DNA of 64,000 bases from an uncultured Rickettsiales bacterium (GTDB taxonomy: Bacteria > Pseudomonadota > Alphaproteobacteria > Rickettsiales > UBA1997), in contig CAKVGI010000004.1 in assembly GCA_934747265.1 (NCBI GenBank), forward strand, positions 20,103 through 84,102, written 5' to 3'. This document shows positions 27,047-36,085 of the stretch, one piece after another; position 1 is the stretch's first letter; each line of letters starts with the position of its first letter. Below the pieces are notes generated by a model. The model worked only from the letters and a program-made list of their open reading frames with translations. It ran no database searches and had not been told where the DNA came from. The translations under genes and the position numbers were made by a program.

Positions 27047-29566
27047 ATGGTTAAAAAGAAGTTTGCTAGTGGTGATAATATAATGTGGTATCCTAATGAA
27101 AATTTTATACCATATGCTTGTTATGTTGATAAACAAACAATTTTAACAAAAGATGGAAGTTTATTAATGACTTTTAAAATTCCTAGCTTTATTTCAAATA
27201 AGTCAAAAGAAGAATTATTTAGTATAAGAGAAGCTTTAAGGGAAGTTTTAGCTAAAAATTTTAAAAATCAGAATATATCGCTTTATTTTAATACTGTAAG
27301 GAAAAAGGCTGATATTATACCGCAAGGCAAAAATACAAATTATTTTAGCGAAAAAATTGGTCAATTATGGAATGATCAAAATAATTGGTATAATCAATTC
27401 GTAAATGAAATATATATTACAGTTATTATATCATTAAATATTAATGAAAACATTTTTAGTCCGGTATTTTTATTAAAATCCTTAACACAATTAGGACTTA
27501 GTGCTATTTACACAAAAGAAATAGAAAAAGCTCATAAAGTGTTGAAAAAATTTTCATACTTGATAATGGAAAAAATGATGTCATATGATCTAAGAATTTT
27601 ATCTATCATTGAAAATAAGGATGGTACTTTTTATTCTGAACATATGAGATTCTTTTCGCTTTTAATTAATTTAGAAAAAAATGATTTTCCACTTACTTTT
27701 GATGATATATCAGATATTATAAGAGAAAAAAAGATAGCTTATGGTTCAGATATAGTTGAAGTAGATAGAGATGGTGAAAAAAGATTTGCTTCTGTCTTTA
27801 CTGTTAAAACTTTTAATGATTTAACTTTGGGGCAATTGGATAAAATACTACAATTACCTATGGAATTGGTTATTACAGAAACAGCTAGTTTTATTGATAG
27901 TAAATACGCGGTTTCATTGTTTGAGGAACAAAAGAAAACGTTAGAGATGAGTGAAGATGTTGATTTATCATATCTTTCTGGTTTAGACGAATTTAATTCT
28001 AATAATAAGGGTACTGATGAAGATTATTGTATCTCACAAGTATCAATTATGGTAATTAATAAAAATAGAGCTGATTTAATCATGAATATTAAATCATTTT
28101 ACGAAGCTCTTGATGATATAGGATTAATAATTGTCAAGGAAAGTGTATTTTTACCAACAATATTTTGGTCGCAATTACCATCAAATTTTAGATATTTAAA
28201 GAGATTACATATAATTCCATCAAGTAAGCTTGCAACATATGTTTCATTATTTAATTTTCCTACTGGAAGATTGAAGGATAATTATTGGGGAAATGCTATA
28301 ACTGTTATTCCAACAGCTTTAAATACGCCATATTTTTTCAATTTTCATATCCAAACTAATGGAAATACTTTAATTATTGGGCCAAAAAGTACTGGAAAAA
28401 CTACGATAATGAATTTTTTACTTTCTCAAACATCAAAAATAAATCCTAGAATATTTTATATTGATACAATGAGAAGCGGTGAAGTGTTTATTAATGCTAT
28501 GGGTGGAAAATATTATAGAATAAGTCCAAATATTTCAGATAATGAACAGTTTAAGATGAATCCGTTTGATATTGATAATAGTCCAGAAAATGAAAAATTT
28601 ATAGTTGATTTTATTATTGATTTAGTTGATTTTCAAGATGATGGATTTATAGAAATTGGTAAAAAACTTACTCAATTAAAGTCTGAATATGAGTTTATTC
28701 CCAATGTAGTAAAACGTATTCTTACATTAACAAAAGACAAAAGAAATATAGAAGGAATATTGGAGTTATTTAACACACCTCAGACACAACTAATATATAG
28801 CAAATTAAAATATTGGAAAAGTGATCAATTATCTTTTATTTTTAATCATAAGGAAAATTTAATACCAGACAATAAAATAATAGGTGTATCTTTAAAAACT
28901 ATAATAAAAAATAAAGAATTAACTATTCCAGTAATGAAATATTTGTTGTTTTTGGTAAAAAAAATGGCTGACAATGGTCCTTTTATTTTTGTTATAGATG
29001 ATGCTTGGAATGTTATTGATAATGAAACAATTACACCATTATTTTTTCAAGCATTAAATGACTTTCCACAAAAAAATATTATAACAATTATTACTACCGA
29101 TGGTGAAAGTGATGTAGATAAGTCATATATTACACCAAAAATTATGGACTTTTTTGCAACAAAAATATATTTAGCTACACCAAAACCTACTATATACGAA
29201 AGAAAAATTTTTAATATATCTGATGAAGAATCTAAAATTCTTGGATTAATGCAAGTAGAGAATAGGAATTTATTGTTAAAGAACATTAAAGATATTATAA
29301 TTTCCTCAATAAATTTGAAAGATTTTGATTATTATAAAAATATCTTTTCAAGCGATAATATTTCAATAAACGCCATGAAAAAGGCAAAAGAAGTATCAAA
29401 AAGTGAAAATCCTAGTGCTTGGATACCAATATTTCTAAAAATATTAGACGAATATGAAAAAATTGTAAAAGCTAAAAAAATTAGAGAAAATGAAATTAAT
29501 CAGCAAAAATGGGAAGAATCCAGACATCAAGATAATAATCAAAATAGAATTATTAGTGCTGAATAA
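27047..29566 (+). CDS. virB4: type IV secretion ATPase VirB4
   Basis: 839 residues, full length. The N-terminal CagE/TrbE/VirB domain opens FIPYACYVDKQTILTKDGSLL. The ATPase domain has Walker A GPKSTGKTT at 445-453 and Walker B IFVIDDAWNVID near 655. VirB4 powers pilus or channel assembly and substrate transfer at the inner membrane. No virB3 or virB6 gene flanks it; an SDR gene follows by 14 bp. The other vir genes seen here (virB8, virB9) are 14 kb away, a scattered layout as in Rickettsiales. Confidence 0.92.
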   Translation: MVKKKFASGDNIMWYPNENFIPYACYVDKQTILTKDGSLLMTFKIPSFISNKSKEELFSIREALREVLAKNFKNQNISLYFNTVRKKADIIPQGKNTNYFSEKIGQLWNDQNNWYNQFVNEIYITVIISLNINENIFSPVFLLKSLTQLGLSAIYTKEIEKAHKVLKKFSYLIMEKMMSYDLRILSIIENKDGTFYSEHMRFFSLLINLEKNDFPLTFDDISDIIREKKIAYGSDIVEVDRDGEKRFASVFTVKTFNDLTLGQLDKILQLPMELVITETASFIDSKYAVSLFEEQKKTLEMSEDVDLSYLSGLDEFNSNNKGTDEDYCISQVSIMVINKNRADLIMNIKSFYEALDDIGLIIVKESVFLPTIFWSQLPSNFRYLKRLHIIPSSKLATYVSLFNFPTGRLKDNYWGNAITVIPTALNTPYFFNFHIQTNGNTLIIGPKSTGKTTIMNFLLSQTSKINPRIFYIDTMRSGEVFINAMGGKYYRISPNISDNEQFKMNPFDIDNSPENEKFIVDFIIDLVDFQDDGFIEIGKKLTQLKSEYEFIPNVVKRILTLTKDKRNIEGILELFNTPQTQLIYSKLKYWKSDQLSFIFNHKENLIPDNKIIGVSLKTIIKNKELTIPVMKYLLFLVKKMADNGPFIFVIDDAWNVIDNETITPLFFQALNDFPQKNIITIITTDGESDVDKSYITPKIMDFFATKIYLATPKPTIYERKIFNISDEESKILGLMQVENRNLLLKNIKDIIISSINLKDFDYYKNIFSSDNISINAMKKAKEVSKSENPSAWIPIFLKILDEYEKIVKAKKIRENEINQQKWEESRHQDNNQNRIISAE

Positions 29567-29580
29567 ATTATGGTGATATT

Positions 29581-30342
29581 ATGAAAAAGGAATTTAATTC
29601 AATTTTAATTACTGGTGCATCAAGTGGTTTAGGAAAACAACTAGCTATTGATTATGCTAAGCCAAACATTACTTTATATTTATCTGGCAGAAATGAAAAA
29701 AGATTATTGGAGACATATAAGATATGTAAATCAAAGGGCGCTAATGTTTTTACAAAAATTATTGATGTAAAAGATAGATATGGTATGAAAAATTGGATAT
29801 TTGAATGTGAAAAAATAAAACCGATAGATTTAGTAGTAGCAAATGCTGGTATATCTGCTGGTACATCAAATGGTACAGAAAGTGATGAACAAGTCTATGA
29901 TATTTTTAGTACGAATATTTTTGGCGTATTAAATACAATAGATCCAATTATACAAGAGATGGTTAAAAGAAAAAATGGGCAAATCGCTTTAATTTCATCA
30001 ATGTCAAGTTTTATAGGTATGGCTAGTTGTCCCGCTTATTCAAGTTCAAAAGCTTGTATAACAGCTTATGGCGAAGGTTTACGTGGATATTTGAAGTATT
30101 ATAATGTTGGTGTTTCAATCGTATGTCCTGGCTTTATTAAAACACCATTGACAGATAAAAATAATTTTGCTATGCCTTTAATAACAACTACAAAAAAAGC
30201 AAGCAAAAAGATTATTACTGGTATATCAAAAAACAAAGGTCTAATAACTTTTCCAATAGTTATATATATTTTATTAAAATTTTTAAGATTTATGCCTTTT
30301 AATTTTGTAAATTATATTTTCTCAAAATTACCAAAAAAGTAA
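29581..30342 (+). CDS. short-chain dehydrogenase/reductase
   Basis: 253 residues. Classical SDR: nucleotide-binding TGASSGLGKQ (residues 10-19), NAGISAG, catalytic Ser in LISSMSS and YSSSK as the Tyr-x-x-x-Lys pair, then CPGFIKTPLT. It probably uses NADP(H) or NAD(H); the substrate is unknown. The C-terminal 45 residues are hydrophobic and may touch the membrane (LITFPIVIYILLKFLRFMPF). It lies 14 bp after virB4 and may be co-transcribed, though no functional link is evident. Confidence 0.92.
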   Translation: MKKEFNSILITGASSGLGKQLAIDYAKPNITLYLSGRNEKRLLETYKICKSKGANVFTKIIDVKDRYGMKNWIFECEKIKPIDLVVANAGISAGTSNGTESDEQVYDIFSTNIFGVLNTIDPIIQEMVKRKNGQIALISSMSSFIGMASCPAYSSSKACITAYGEGLRGYLKYYNVGVSIVCPGFIKTPLTDKNNFAMPLITTTKKASKKIITGISKNKGLITFPIVIYILLKFLRFMPFNFVNYIFSKLPKK

Positions 30343-30396
30343 TAGTTATGTGTTTTAATTTTTCCTTCAAATATATTAAATAGTGAAATAACATTT

Positions 30397-31236
30397 TTAT
30401 TTTGAAGTTAAAAAATACATAATAGCCAAAATTCCAGCCAGCAATGCAAAAATTATATTATCCGAATCTTTATCTTCATGCTTATTAACTATAAAATTAT
30501 TTATAACCATGACAAAAGGTATGGTAGCTCTTTTTAATACTAGCACAGTCGTTACGCCAATTATTGGATTTGCATACATAAAAATCAATTCGCCAAAAGC
30601 ATGAAATAGACCTACAAGCGCTAAATTGCCAGATAATTTTAAATTATTTTTCTTTAATTCGCATCTACATTTTAAAAACTCATAAATATCAGTTGTAAAG
30701 TTTACTACAGCATTCATTAAAAATATAGAAAACCAATTTGTATAATTCAACAAAAGGGTAGGCGTAGTAATTACTATAACAGTAAATGCAAGATTAATTA
30801 ACCATGCCAACTTTGCTTTGTTGGATAATTTGTTGACAATTCTAATAAAAAATAATATTGCTACAATAGCTATAAGAACGACCGTTATTAATTGTCCTGT
30901 TGATGTATATTCACCGTATAACTTATTTATTATAATACCAAAACCAAGTGCTATAATTAATATATACTGATGTGCTGATGTTGATTCTTTTAATACTATT
31001 TGAAAAAACTTTACTTGATATGACAAACAGGCTCCATTTATTATACAAAGTAATAATATTGGATGCCATACAAAACTTTCTGTTGATGTAATTAATAATG
31101 GAATTCCAACAATCAAAGATGCCAAACCATCAGTAAGCATAGCTATTGCTGGTGGATATTTTTTTGCTATTGGTTTGTATATAAATGGTCTTAAACCAAA
31201 CAATAAAAATATTGCAAGACATAAGGTAATGTTCAT
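30397..31236 (-). CDS. EamA/DMT-like membrane transporter
   Basis: 279 residues with about nine to ten hydrophobic helices spread over the full length, the size and layout of drug/metabolite superfamily exporters (two halves of five helices). The N-terminus NITLCLAIFLLFGLRPFIYKPIAKKYPPAIAML resembles the first EamA repeat, and IGVTTVLVLKRATIPFVMVIN falls where the last helices begin. No substrate motif is visible. It is alone on the minus strand between two plus-strand genes. A different polytopic family is possible. Confidence 0.6.
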   Translation of the reverse strand: MNITLCLAIFLLFGLRPFIYKPIAKKYPPAIAMLTDGLASLIVGIPLLITSTESFVWHPILLLCIINGACLSYQVKFFQIVLKESTSAHQYILIIALGFGIIINKLYGEYTSTGQLITVVLIAIVAILFFIRIVNKLSNKAKLAWLINLAFTVIVITTPTLLLNYTNWFSIFLMNAVVNFTTDIYEFLKCRCELKKNNLKLSGNLALVGLFHAFGELIFMYANPIIGVTTVLVLKRATIPFVMVINNFIVNKHEDKDSDNIIFALLAGILAIMYFLTSK

Positions 31237-31421
31237 TTTTTTCTGTTATTATAGATATTATTAGCAATAATGTAAAATCTAAAATTATATTATCAAGTAT
31301 TTTCCAAAATAATTTTTGATTTATTATTAATTTTTTAAATATACTTTGATTTTTATTTGGTATTGACTTTTAACATAAATTGAGTTATTATAAAAAAATC
31401 GAGATAAATAATATAAATTTT

Positions 31422-32744
31422 ATGAAAGTTTTTACAGTTGCAAATGATGAAATGAATAGAGGATATAGTGGTACAGTAAAAGTGTTGGCGAGAATGTATG
31501 ATGAAGACTATTCGGAAACCAGTCATTTAAAATATAAAACTGTCAATGACAATGAAACATGCAATCAAGAGGAATTTGACAAATTTATAAGTAATATAAA
31601 AGAACAAGCTGGTGATGGTGAAAAAGTTTGTGTTCTATTTGCTGGTGGAAGTAAACTTAAAGACAAAATAAAGAAAGTTCAAGATGCATTAGGTGATGAT
31701 GTATCTAATAAAGTTAAATTTGTGCTTAATACAGAAAGATTTAATGCGGAAGATAATTTTTCAGATGTGAAAAATCTTACAATTATTACACAAGAAACAG
31801 TTGAAAGTGCACTTCAAAAAGGAATTGATTTAGGTACTTCTAAATTGCATTCAGTTGATATTGCTGCTTGTTCTGATGGCAAAAAAATGGAAAATGAAGC
31901 TGAGTCTTTTAAAAGACAAAATCCTAGAGTATGTGAATTTATTGAAAATTTGAATACCAAACAATTTTTTTATTTAGGCGGAAGAGGGCCGGGATTTTTT
32001 GATAATGATGATCTTAAAAAAGGAGAACAAAATGATGGTGGAGCAATAATTAATACTAGCAGAACTTTTAGAGGATTTGCAGATGCTTGCGAAAAAACGA
32101 TTAACCAAAATCAAGAAAGTACAACAACAAGAACATCGGAACCAATAGTAATTTTTACGCATGGTCTTAGAACCTTTACTGATAAAAATGGAGTTAATAG
32201 ATTTGGTCCAGTTAATGAAATGTATAAACATTTGCAAAAACAGTTAAAAGATGACCAAGTAGCTTATATTTTTGCACAAAAGGAAGTGGATGAAGAAAAG
32301 AAGAGAACACCAGTTCTTGTTATCGTAAGAAAAGGAGATAGTGAATTTTTTGAGGTACCAATTAGTGGAAATCCTTATAGTTGGTCATTAATGACAGCAA
32401 AGCAAAAAGGTATTAATGTTATAGCAACATGTGAACAACAAAATTTTCCAGCAGATGCTATGGCAGTTGGTATAAAGCCCGAAAAAATTTCTGATATAGA
32501 TTGGGACTTTAAAAAGCCAATGCATCATGAATTATACAAAAAGATTCAGAAGGGTGAAATGAAATCTGCCCAAGAAGTTTTTGGAAAAATGTGTATTAAG
32601 TCTACAATTGAACAGTCGCATAATAGAGAAAGAAAACGAACATCTGAAATAATAGAGAAGATTAAAAAGGGATTTGGTAGTTATTCACAAGTTTCATACA
32701 CACAAAATACAGAACGACAAAAAACAAGTGGAAGAAGTAGATAA
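31422..32744 (+). CDS. hypothetical protein, weakly similar to the ELM1/DUF1022 glycosyltransferase-like fold
   Basis: 440 residues from ATG 31422; a TTG at 31380 would add 14 residues. Alternating strands and helices suggest two Rossmann-like halves: MKVFTVANDEMNRGYSGTV, KVCVLFAGGSKL, LTIITQETVESAL, then a second half PIVIFTHGLRTF, VAYIFAQKE and NPYSWSLMTAKQKGINVIATC with DAMAVGIKPEKI. The last two echo the NPY...AD.ivVT...EA.atGkPV segment of ELM1-family proteins. The match is weak. The final 70 residues are basic and disordered-looking (SQVSYTQNTERQKTSGRSR), like a secretion-signal tail. Function unknown. Confidence 0.4.
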   Translation: MKVFTVANDEMNRGYSGTVKVLARMYDEDYSETSHLKYKTVNDNETCNQEEFDKFISNIKEQAGDGEKVCVLFAGGSKLKDKIKKVQDALGDDVSNKVKFVLNTERFNAEDNFSDVKNLTIITQETVESALQKGIDLGTSKLHSVDIAACSDGKKMENEAESFKRQNPRVCEFIENLNTKQFFYLGGRGPGFFDNDDLKKGEQNDGGAIINTSRTFRGFADACEKTINQNQESTTTRTSEPIVIFTHGLRTFTDKNGVNRFGPVNEMYKHLQKQLKDDQVAYIFAQKEVDEEKKRTPVLVIVRKGDSEFFEVPISGNPYSWSLMTAKQKGINVIATCEQQNFPADAMAVGIKPEKISDIDWDFKKPMHHELYKKIQKGEMKSAQEVFGKMCIKSTIEQSHNRERKRTSEIIEKIKKGFGSYSQVSYTQNTERQKTSGRSR

Positions 32745-32748
32745 ATAA

Positions 32749-32774
32749 TATAAGGTATGAATTCATACCTTATA
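32749..32774. terminator. 26-bp perfect palindrome between convergent genes
   Basis: A self-complementary sequence with arms TATAAGGTATGA and centre AATT lies in the 33-bp gap between the stop codons of the 31422-32744 gene (+) and the porin gene (-). It lacks a clear T-run on either strand, so it may be a bidirectional terminator or an RNA 3'-end stabiliser. Confidence 0.6.
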
Positions 32775-32777
32775 AAT

Positions 32778-33974
32778 CTATATGGTTAATCCAACCCTTA
32801 AACTATAAACAAATGCTGAATTTCTATTTGTATTTAAAGCTGGATTAATAACATATTGTATATCAGGAGTAATTGTTATATATTTTCCGAGACCAACTAC
32901 GTATTGCGCTTCAAGTACGTTTTCGTATTTATGAATTGGACTTGTACCTAAAACTTCTGCATTCATCCTATTTGTACTAAATGCTAGACCTAAATAATCG
33001 TTTGCATTTCTTTCAAAAGGATCTTTAAATCCAAAGCCAGCAACATAAGATCTCTCTATTGCTGTTGCATTTCCGCTTGAACCATTTATTCTACCAAATA
33101 TGTTAAACTTTTCACCAAAATATTGAGAGAAGCTAAATGACCAGCCGTCAGAATCTCCTTGTTGTTTTTCTGTTGATGGTTGATTATAGGTTAAGAACAT
33201 ATATTGTCCGTTCCAATTATCTTTAAAAACTGGATTCCAAGAAATGTATGCATAACTTGTAAAATCGCCTTTGTGTAATGTACTAAAATCAATTTTATTT
33301 CCGTTTATATTGTTTGCATCTTGAAAACCAACTTGTATCATCCAATCATTGGTTGGAGAGAATTGCAAATATGCACCAAAACTAGCAACTGGATAACTAG
33401 CACTTCCATTTTGTGATAAAGAATAGCTAATAAAACCAGTTTGTTGATTATATGTTTGTGGCGTTCCATCTATAAAATATAGACTATATTGTCCGATATT
33501 TATGCTTAACCATTTCATTTTATCTGGTAAATTATAGCTTAACAAAAATTGTGAAAATTGGTTAGCTGTTGAGGTATAATCATTAATTCCGCTACCAACA
33601 TTAATTCTGTTTTGCATTTTACTTGCTTGTTCGCCCCAATATCTTATCGCTGTATATGCAAACTGTAATTGTAATTCACCTGCATCTTCATTTGAAAATA
33701 CTGTCCAATCAACGTTTGGCGATACTATAAATTGTTGAGGTGTTTTGCTTCCATTAGGAGAGCCTCTTTGTGGCATATATGTAAAATCAACAGAATAAGA
33801 AAGTCCATATTTTTCTAAATTATCTTTAAAGTCTTGATAAAAATCAGTAGAAATGAACTCTTTTCTTTTATTAATTCTATCACTCTTTTTGTTCGTTATA
33901 ACATTACTGTCAGCATATAATTCTTTTGCAAAGAGAATTATAAATAATAAAAAAATATTTTTGATTTTTTTCAT
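32778..33974 (-). CDS. aaxA: AaxA-like carbohydrate-porin (OprB) family outer-membrane porin
   Basis: 398 residues from ATG 33974; an upstream TTG would only lengthen the signal peptide. A signal peptide (KKIKNIFLLFIILFAKELYA) precedes a beta-barrel-like chain rich in alternating aromatic and polar residues (LQLQFAYTAIRYWGEQ, WLSINIGQYSLYFIDGT, YLQFSPTNDWMIQVGFQD), ending in strand SAFVYSLRVGLTI. OprB-type porins carry small polar substrates; in Chlamydia the homologous AaxA works with arginine decarboxylase AaxB. It is downstream of aaxB here, separated by a hairpin. The AaxA name rests mainly on this neighbour. Confidence 0.75.
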   Translation of the reverse strand: MKKIKNIFLLFIILFAKELYADSNVITNKKSDRINKRKEFISTDFYQDFKDNLEKYGLSYSVDFTYMPQRGSPNGSKTPQQFIVSPNVDWTVFSNEDAGELQLQFAYTAIRYWGEQASKMQNRINVGSGINDYTSTANQFSQFLLSYNLPDKMKWLSINIGQYSLYFIDGTPQTYNQQTGFISYSLSQNGSASYPVASFGAYLQFSPTNDWMIQVGFQDANNINGNKIDFSTLHKGDFTSYAYISWNPVFKDNWNGQYMFLTYNQPSTEKQQGDSDGWSFSFSQYFGEKFNIFGRINGSSGNATAIERSYVAGFGFKDPFERNANDYLGLAFSTNRMNAEVLGTSPIHKYENVLEAQYVVGLGKYITITPDIQYVINPALNTNRNSAFVYSLRVGLTI

Positions 33975-34000
33975 AATAATATCCCATTTTGAATAAAATA

Positions 34001-34023
34001 TGGGCAATAATGTTTATTGCCCA
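34001..34023 (-). promoter_or_regulatory. intercistronic hairpin between aaxB and aaxA
   Basis: A perfect 10-bp stem (TGGGCAATAA and its complement) with a three-base loop sits between the aaxB stop and the aaxA start. On the minus strand it is followed by ATATTTTATTC, not a solid T-run. It could partially terminate transcription or protect the aaxB 3' end, giving more AaxB than AaxA. Confidence 0.6.
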
Positions 34024-34030
34024 AACTTAA

Positions 34031-34639
34031 TTATTTTTTACCTTTTATCATTTTTGGTGTTGCTGGTTCTGCAAATTGGAAATTTAAGAATCCAAGACAT
34101 GTTAAACAATAAGCAAAAGGTTTTGTAATATTGATATAATTATGAAAAATTTGGAATTCGCTATGTTTTTGAACTCCTCTGATTTCAAGTTCATGGTTTA
34201 ATGATTTAGTTAACCACATATTTGCATGACCCTGAGCGATTTCGTCATTTATTTGAGTATCAAAATATTCTACATATTCTGCTGCCCAACCGCCTATTAA
34301 CTTACCATTTTTATCTTTACCCCATGCAATACCAACACCAGTAGCTATAGCTTTATGTTCTTCAATTTTTGCGCCATTTCCTGCAATTATAACTTCTAAT
34401 ACGGCTCCGTGTTTGAATTGATCAACAACAGTATCAACTGGCACTATATTATTATATAATTCTGGTGGTAAAACAGATGTATAAGGTATAACATTAAAGT
34501 CTTGAATTTTTGCTTGCATTAATGCTGAATCGTAGCAAAAAGTTTCAAATGGTTGTGGTGGAATACCATCATCAGCTTGACCTGCTCCGCCTGTATGAAA
34601 CGCCAAAGTTGGATATCTTGTTCCTAAAATAGTGGACAT
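34031..34639 (-). CDS. aaxB: pyruvoyl-dependent arginine decarboxylase, AaxB type
   Basis: 202 residues. The chain matches the chlamydial AaxB type almost throughout: GTRYPTLAFHTGG, PPQPFETFCYDSAL, PYTSVLPPEL, FKHGAVLEVIIAG, GGWAAEYVEYF, KHSEFQIFHNYIN. The self-cleavage site that creates the pyruvoyl cofactor is T54-S55 in PYTS, equivalent to T52-S53 in Chlamydia, so the enzyme should be active. It converts arginine to agmatine and CO2, consuming a proton. A good SD (AAAGGAGA) precedes ATG 34639. The antiporter aaxC of the chlamydial operon is not in the window. Transfer between lineages is likely. Confidence 0.95.
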   Translation of the reverse strand: MSTILGTRYPTLAFHTGGAGQADDGIPPQPFETFCYDSALMQAKIQDFNVIPYTSVLPPELYNNIVPVDTVVDQFKHGAVLEVIIAGNGAKIEEHKAIATGVGIAWGKDKNGKLIGGWAAEYVEYFDTQINDEIAQGHANMWLTKSLNHELEIRGVQKHSEFQIFHNYINITKPFAYCLTCLGFLNFQFAEPATPKMIKGKK

Positions 34640-34717
34640 ATCTTTCTCCTTTAAAATTTTTAAATGAATAAAGACCTCACCCGCCCTACTTGTATTATAT
34701 ATATAACTACAACTATT

Positions 34718-34745
34718 GGTATATAATATATTTTTTAAATATCAA
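34718..34745 (-). promoter_or_regulatory. possible aaxB promoter
   Basis: On the minus strand TTGATA (34745-34740) and TATACC (34723-34718) are spaced by 16 bp, placing a start about 70 bases before aaxB. The leader contains a short G-rich patch (complement of 34674-34692), unusual in this AT-rich gap. The -10 match is poor. Confidence 0.3.
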
Positions 34746-34859
34746 GTTTTATTTCTGCAATAATGAGTTTTTATGTAAAAATGTATTTTCTTGAAATAAA
34801 AAATAATTGAAATAATAATATTTATAGTTATATTAGAATTGAGTTAATTATTATTAATT

Positions 34860-35723
34860 ATGGAAGATTTCGGTTTTAGATTACAAAATATTGGCAAAAA
34901 TGAGTTGCAACTAAGAAAAATTATAAAAGTTGCCTTGCTTTTTATTGCTATTATTTTGTTAATTATTGCTTCTGTAAAAATTATCAAAAGTTTTTACAAG
35001 GACGAAATAACGAATATAAATAATATTCCATTAATTAGAGCGCAGTCAAAAGATATTAAAATATTACCAACCAATACTGGTGGACTTGTTGTTGATAATC
35101 TTGATATTAATGTATATAATGTTTTAGATAATAAAGATAATAAAAATGTAAATCCAATAGTAAAAAAAACGCAACAAAATATTGAAACACCTGAATTATC
35201 ATCCAATAATGATATTATAACTGAACAAGAAATGTTAGCTAATAAAATAAATGAAATACATGAAGAAGAAATTGTAGATGATTTACCAAAGGATGAAAAA
35301 CAGGATATTAAGGCAAACGAAGTAGTTGAAGATAATGATAAAAAAGTACCAAATATAAAAATTAATAGTAAGGACAATAATATTAAAACAAATATTATGG
35401 ATTTAGAAAAATTGGGAAACAAATCATTGATTACAAATTTAAAAGAACATAAAGATAAAAAACCTAGTGTTAAAATTCAACTATTGGCTTTAAAGAGTAG
35501 AAATAGTGTTATTGAATATTGGGAAGAATTAAATAAAAAATATAAACAATTATTTAATGATAAAAATTATTATATTGAGAGTGTTGATTTAAATAATGTT
35601 GGTACAATTTATAGATTGCAAGTTGGCGATTTTGAAAGCTATGATTTAGCTAATAATTTCTGTAAAGAATATATAAAGGTAGCTAATAAAAATAGAATTG
35701 ATTGTATAGTAATTAAAGAATAA
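34860..35723 (+). CDS. SPOR-domain membrane protein
   Basis: 287 residues. A cytoplasmic N-terminus, one membrane segment (about 24-44, KVALLFIAIILLIIASVKII), a long acidic Asn/Lys-rich linker, and a C-terminal SPOR domain (about 208-285, VKIQLLALKSRNSVIEYWEE, TIYRLQVGDFESYDLANNFC). SPOR domains bind denuded peptidoglycan at the septum, so the protein probably acts in cell division or septal wall remodelling. It is followed 4 bp later by ftsB, which supports the division role. Confidence 0.85.
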   Translation: MEDFGFRLQNIGKNELQLRKIIKVALLFIAIILLIIASVKIIKSFYKDEITNINNIPLIRAQSKDIKILPTNTGGLVVDNLDINVYNVLDNKDNKNVNPIVKKTQQNIETPELSSNNDIITEQEMLANKINEIHEEEIVDDLPKDEKQDIKANEVVEDNDKKVPNIKINSKDNNIKTNIMDLEKLGNKSLITNLKEHKDKKPSVKIQLLALKSRNSVIEYWEELNKKYKQLFNDKNYYIESVDLNNVGTIYRLQVGDFESYDLANNFCKEYIKVANKNRIDCIVIKE

Positions 35724-35727
35724 TATA

Positions 35728-36066
35728 ATGGTTAAAGAAATAGACGAGGTTGAACAGATAGATTTTCCACTACAAATGCTTTTAAGAATTATCGGTATTA
35801 TTTGTATGGTATCTTACACTTTATATCATTGTTATAATGGTAATTATGGTTTAAAAAATTATATGAACAAGCAAGATATTATAAATAAAAAAAATATAAT
35901 TATTAAAGAATCACAAAAAGAATTAGCTGATATAAAAAATAAAATTAACAAATTACAAGATACAAATTTAGATAGTGATTTACTTGATGAGGAAATAAGA
36001 AAAAATACTGGCTATATAAAACAGAATGAAATTGTTATATATACTGATGTTTTTAATCAAGAATAA
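35728..36066 (+). CDS. ftsB: septum formation protein FtsB (DivIC family)
   Basis: 112 residues. A membrane segment (about 18-37) is followed by YGLKNYMNKQD, a coiled coil (residues 55-80) and DSDLLDEEIRKNTGYIKQNEIVI, the family C-terminal pattern LDPDLLDERARexLGYvkpdEiVi. FtsB joins FtsL and FtsQ in the divisome and activates septal synthesis. It is paired with the SPOR-domain gene. It is not next to eno or pdhA, its common place. Confidence 0.88.
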   Translation: MVKEIDEVEQIDFPLQMLLRIIGIICMVSYTLYHCYNGNYGLKNYMNKQDIINKKNIIIKESQKELADIKNKINKLQDTNLDSDLLDEEIRKNTGYIKQNEIVIYTDVFNQE

Positions 36067-36085
36067 ATATTAACTAAATTTGGGA

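Noticed and set aside
34031..34639. Loss of the pyruvoyl serine in AaxB
   Set aside because: A first alignment on the N-terminal GG suggested this; the cleavage pair is T54-S55 in PYTSVLP and is intact.
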